Positions 62,835-64,000 of a stretch of 64,000 bases of DNA are shown in pieces. The notes under the pieces are model-generated. The model ran no database searches. It was not told the origin of the DNA and was given only the letters and a program-made list of their open reading frames with translations. Within the stretch, counting starts at the first letter, position 1. The number at the start of each line of letters is the position of its first letter. Both the position numbers and the translations under genes were made by a program. The stretch lies in the NCBI RefSeq assembly GCF_000374105.1, contig NZ_KB893650.1:1296862-1360861 (forward strand), written 5' to 3'. This stretch comes from Kangiella aquimarina DSM 16071. GTDB taxonomy: Bacteria; Pseudomonadota; Gammaproteobacteria; Enterobacterales; Kangiellaceae.

Positions 62835-64000
62835 ATGAAAAAGACATTTCTGAGTACATTAGTCGTTGCTATTTCGTTGAGTGCTTTGACAGCTTGCCAG
62901 CAGGAAGAATCCACTGAGCAGCCGGTAAACACTGAAGTTGTTGCAGAGGTAAAAGTTGCCGAAAAGCCTGTTGATTATGGCGTTAAAGCAGAAGCAATCA
63001 GTAAAAAATACATCATTGCCGATACTCACATTGATGTACCTCATCGATTACTGGAAAAGTACGATGATGTCAGCATGGCAACAGAAGGTGGTGATTTTGA
63101 CTATCCGCGTGCTGTTAAAGGCGGATTAGATGCACCATTTATGTCGATTTATACCCCTGCTGATCTTGAAGAGAAGGGTGGTAGTAAAGAGCAGGCTGAA
63201 CAACTGATCGATATGGTCGAAAAAATGGTTGCTGATTCGCCGGATAAATTTGCTCTGGCTATGTCGCCAGGTGACTTATTGCGTAACTTTAGACAGGGGT
63301 TAATTTCATTACCGATGGGTATGGAAAATGGCTCTCCCTTAGAAGGCGATTTAGGCAACGTTGAGTATTTCTTTGAGCGAGGCATTCGCTATATTACCTT
63401 GGCTCATTCACTGAGCAATCATTTATCAGATTCTTCTTATGATGAGGCCCGTCCGAATGATGGCTTGAGCGAATTTGGCCGTGAAGTAGTCAAAGAAATG
63501 AACCGTCTTGGCATGATGGTTGATGTGTCTCATTTGTCGGATAAAGCCTTCCATGACGTGCTTGAGGTATCAGAAGTGCCAGTCATTGCCAGTCACTCAT
63601 CTGCGCGCCATTTTACGCCTGGTTTTGAGCGCAATATGAGTGATGAGATGATAAAAGCACTTGCAGATAACGGCGGTGTTATTTTCATTAACTTTGGCTC
63701 TACCTTCGTTTCGCAAGCTTCTCGAGATAACTATGATGCTTATAAAGAAGCCCGCCAACAATTTATGGAAGAAAATGGCGTTACTGCAGAGCATGAAAGT
63801 GTTATGGAATTTACTAAGCAATACCGCGCAGAAAAACCATTTGAATTTGCCGATCTTGAAATAGTTCTGGATCACTTCGACCACGTTATAAAATTGGTCG
63901 GTGTTGATTATGTTGGTATTGGATCAGATTATGATGGCGTTGGCGACAGTCTGCCAACAGGTCTTAAAGACGTTGCTACTTATCCGAATTTAATAGAAGG
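62835..64000 (+). CDS. M19 membrane dipeptidase lipoprotein (3' end outside window)
   Basis: A partial gene of 388 codons cut by the right edge. A lipoprotein signal with lipobox LTAC (cysteine 21) follows MKKTFLSTLVVAISLSA. The M19 renal-dipeptidase fold shows DTHIDVPHRLL (zinc His-x-Asp), LPMGMENGSPL (bridging Glu), VDVSHLSDKAFHDVLE, VIASHSSARHF and IGSDYDGVGD, all family ligand positions. Such enzymes cleave dipeptides or related substrates in the periplasm. GAGAGAACCC lies before the ATG; the right edge removes the C-terminus. Confidence 0.9.
   Translation, partial: MKKTFLSTLVVAISLSALTACQQEESTEQPVNTEVVAEVKVAEKPVDYGVKAEAISKKYIIADTHIDVPHRLLEKYDDVSMATEGGDFDYPRAVKGGLDAPFMSIYTPADLEEKGGSKEQAEQLIDMVEKMVADSPDKFALAMSPGDLLRNFRQGLISLPMGMENGSPLEGDLGNVEYFFERGIRYITLAHSLSNHLSDSSYDEARPNDGLSEFGREVVKEMNRLGMMVDVSHLSDKAFHDVLEVSEVPVIASHSSARHFTPGFERNMSDEMIKALADNGGVIFINFGSTFVSQASRDNYDAYKEARQQFMEENGVTAEHESVMEFTKQYRAEKPFEFADLEIVLDHFDHVIKLVGVDYVGIGSDYDGVGDSLPTGLKDVATYPNLIE

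Overview
The window looks like a chromosomal stretch of a marine gammaproteobacterium of moderate, roughly mid-40s by eye, G+C. Gene orders pheST-ihfA, uvrY-uvrC-pgsA and kefG-kefB, a four-gene RstAB/MipA/DUF3019 operon, a GlyGly-CTERM subtilase and the general protein style fit a Kangiella-like lineage; the genus is an inference.

Layout. 1-4760: end of rplT, pheS, pheT, ihfA, a MerR-type regulator, tRNA-Pro(GGG) and tRNA-Ser(TGA). 4760-14840: an inserted-looking, more AT-rich defence block with a degenerate HsdR N-terminal fragment, an SNF2-type helicase, a large beta-class DNA methyltransferase and a type III Res-like helicase with a C-terminal PD-DxK nuclease site, closed by a terminator. 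14890-17300: a TonB-dependent receptor whose 3' end plus a palindromic repeat is duplicated downstream. 17301-21572: a periplasmic hypothetical, uvrY, uvrC, pgsA and tRNAs Gly, Cys, Leu. 21673-24969 (minus): mipA/ompV-like, DUF3019, rstA-like and rstB-like genes, with two TACA-N6-TACA boxes upstream. 25213-30480: a giant secreted subtilisin-like protease.

30759-37157 is the most unusual region. A membrane-spanning regulator (OmpR-type winged helix, P-loop NTPase, TM helix, TPR repeats) and a small DP-EP-like protein are on the minus strand. Diverging from them is a five-gene operon: two DUF2589-type proteins, a zinc-ribbon mini-protein, a possible ADP-ribosyltransferase-fold protein and an orphan. 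Three direct half-sites spaced 10-11 bp lie between, as expected for an OmpR/PhoB-type DNA-binding domain. I cannot assign this locus to a named system.

37234-64000 is mainly housekeeping: an M61 peptidase, xthA, an AsmA-like protein, a double PTPS-fold protein, a PfkB kinase, sixA, plsC, prmB, epmC, an ATP-NAD-kinase-like protein, kefGB, an orphan FetB-like permease, pirin, a DUF3558-like lipoprotein, a small outer-membrane porin, mnmC, folE, pdxB, a cold-shock protein, pdxH, a DEAD-box helicase, a DUF3820 protein and the start of an M19 dipeptidase lipoprotein. Both ends of the window cut genes (rplT at the left, the dipeptidase at the right). No CRISPR array, integrase or complete insertion sequence was seen.
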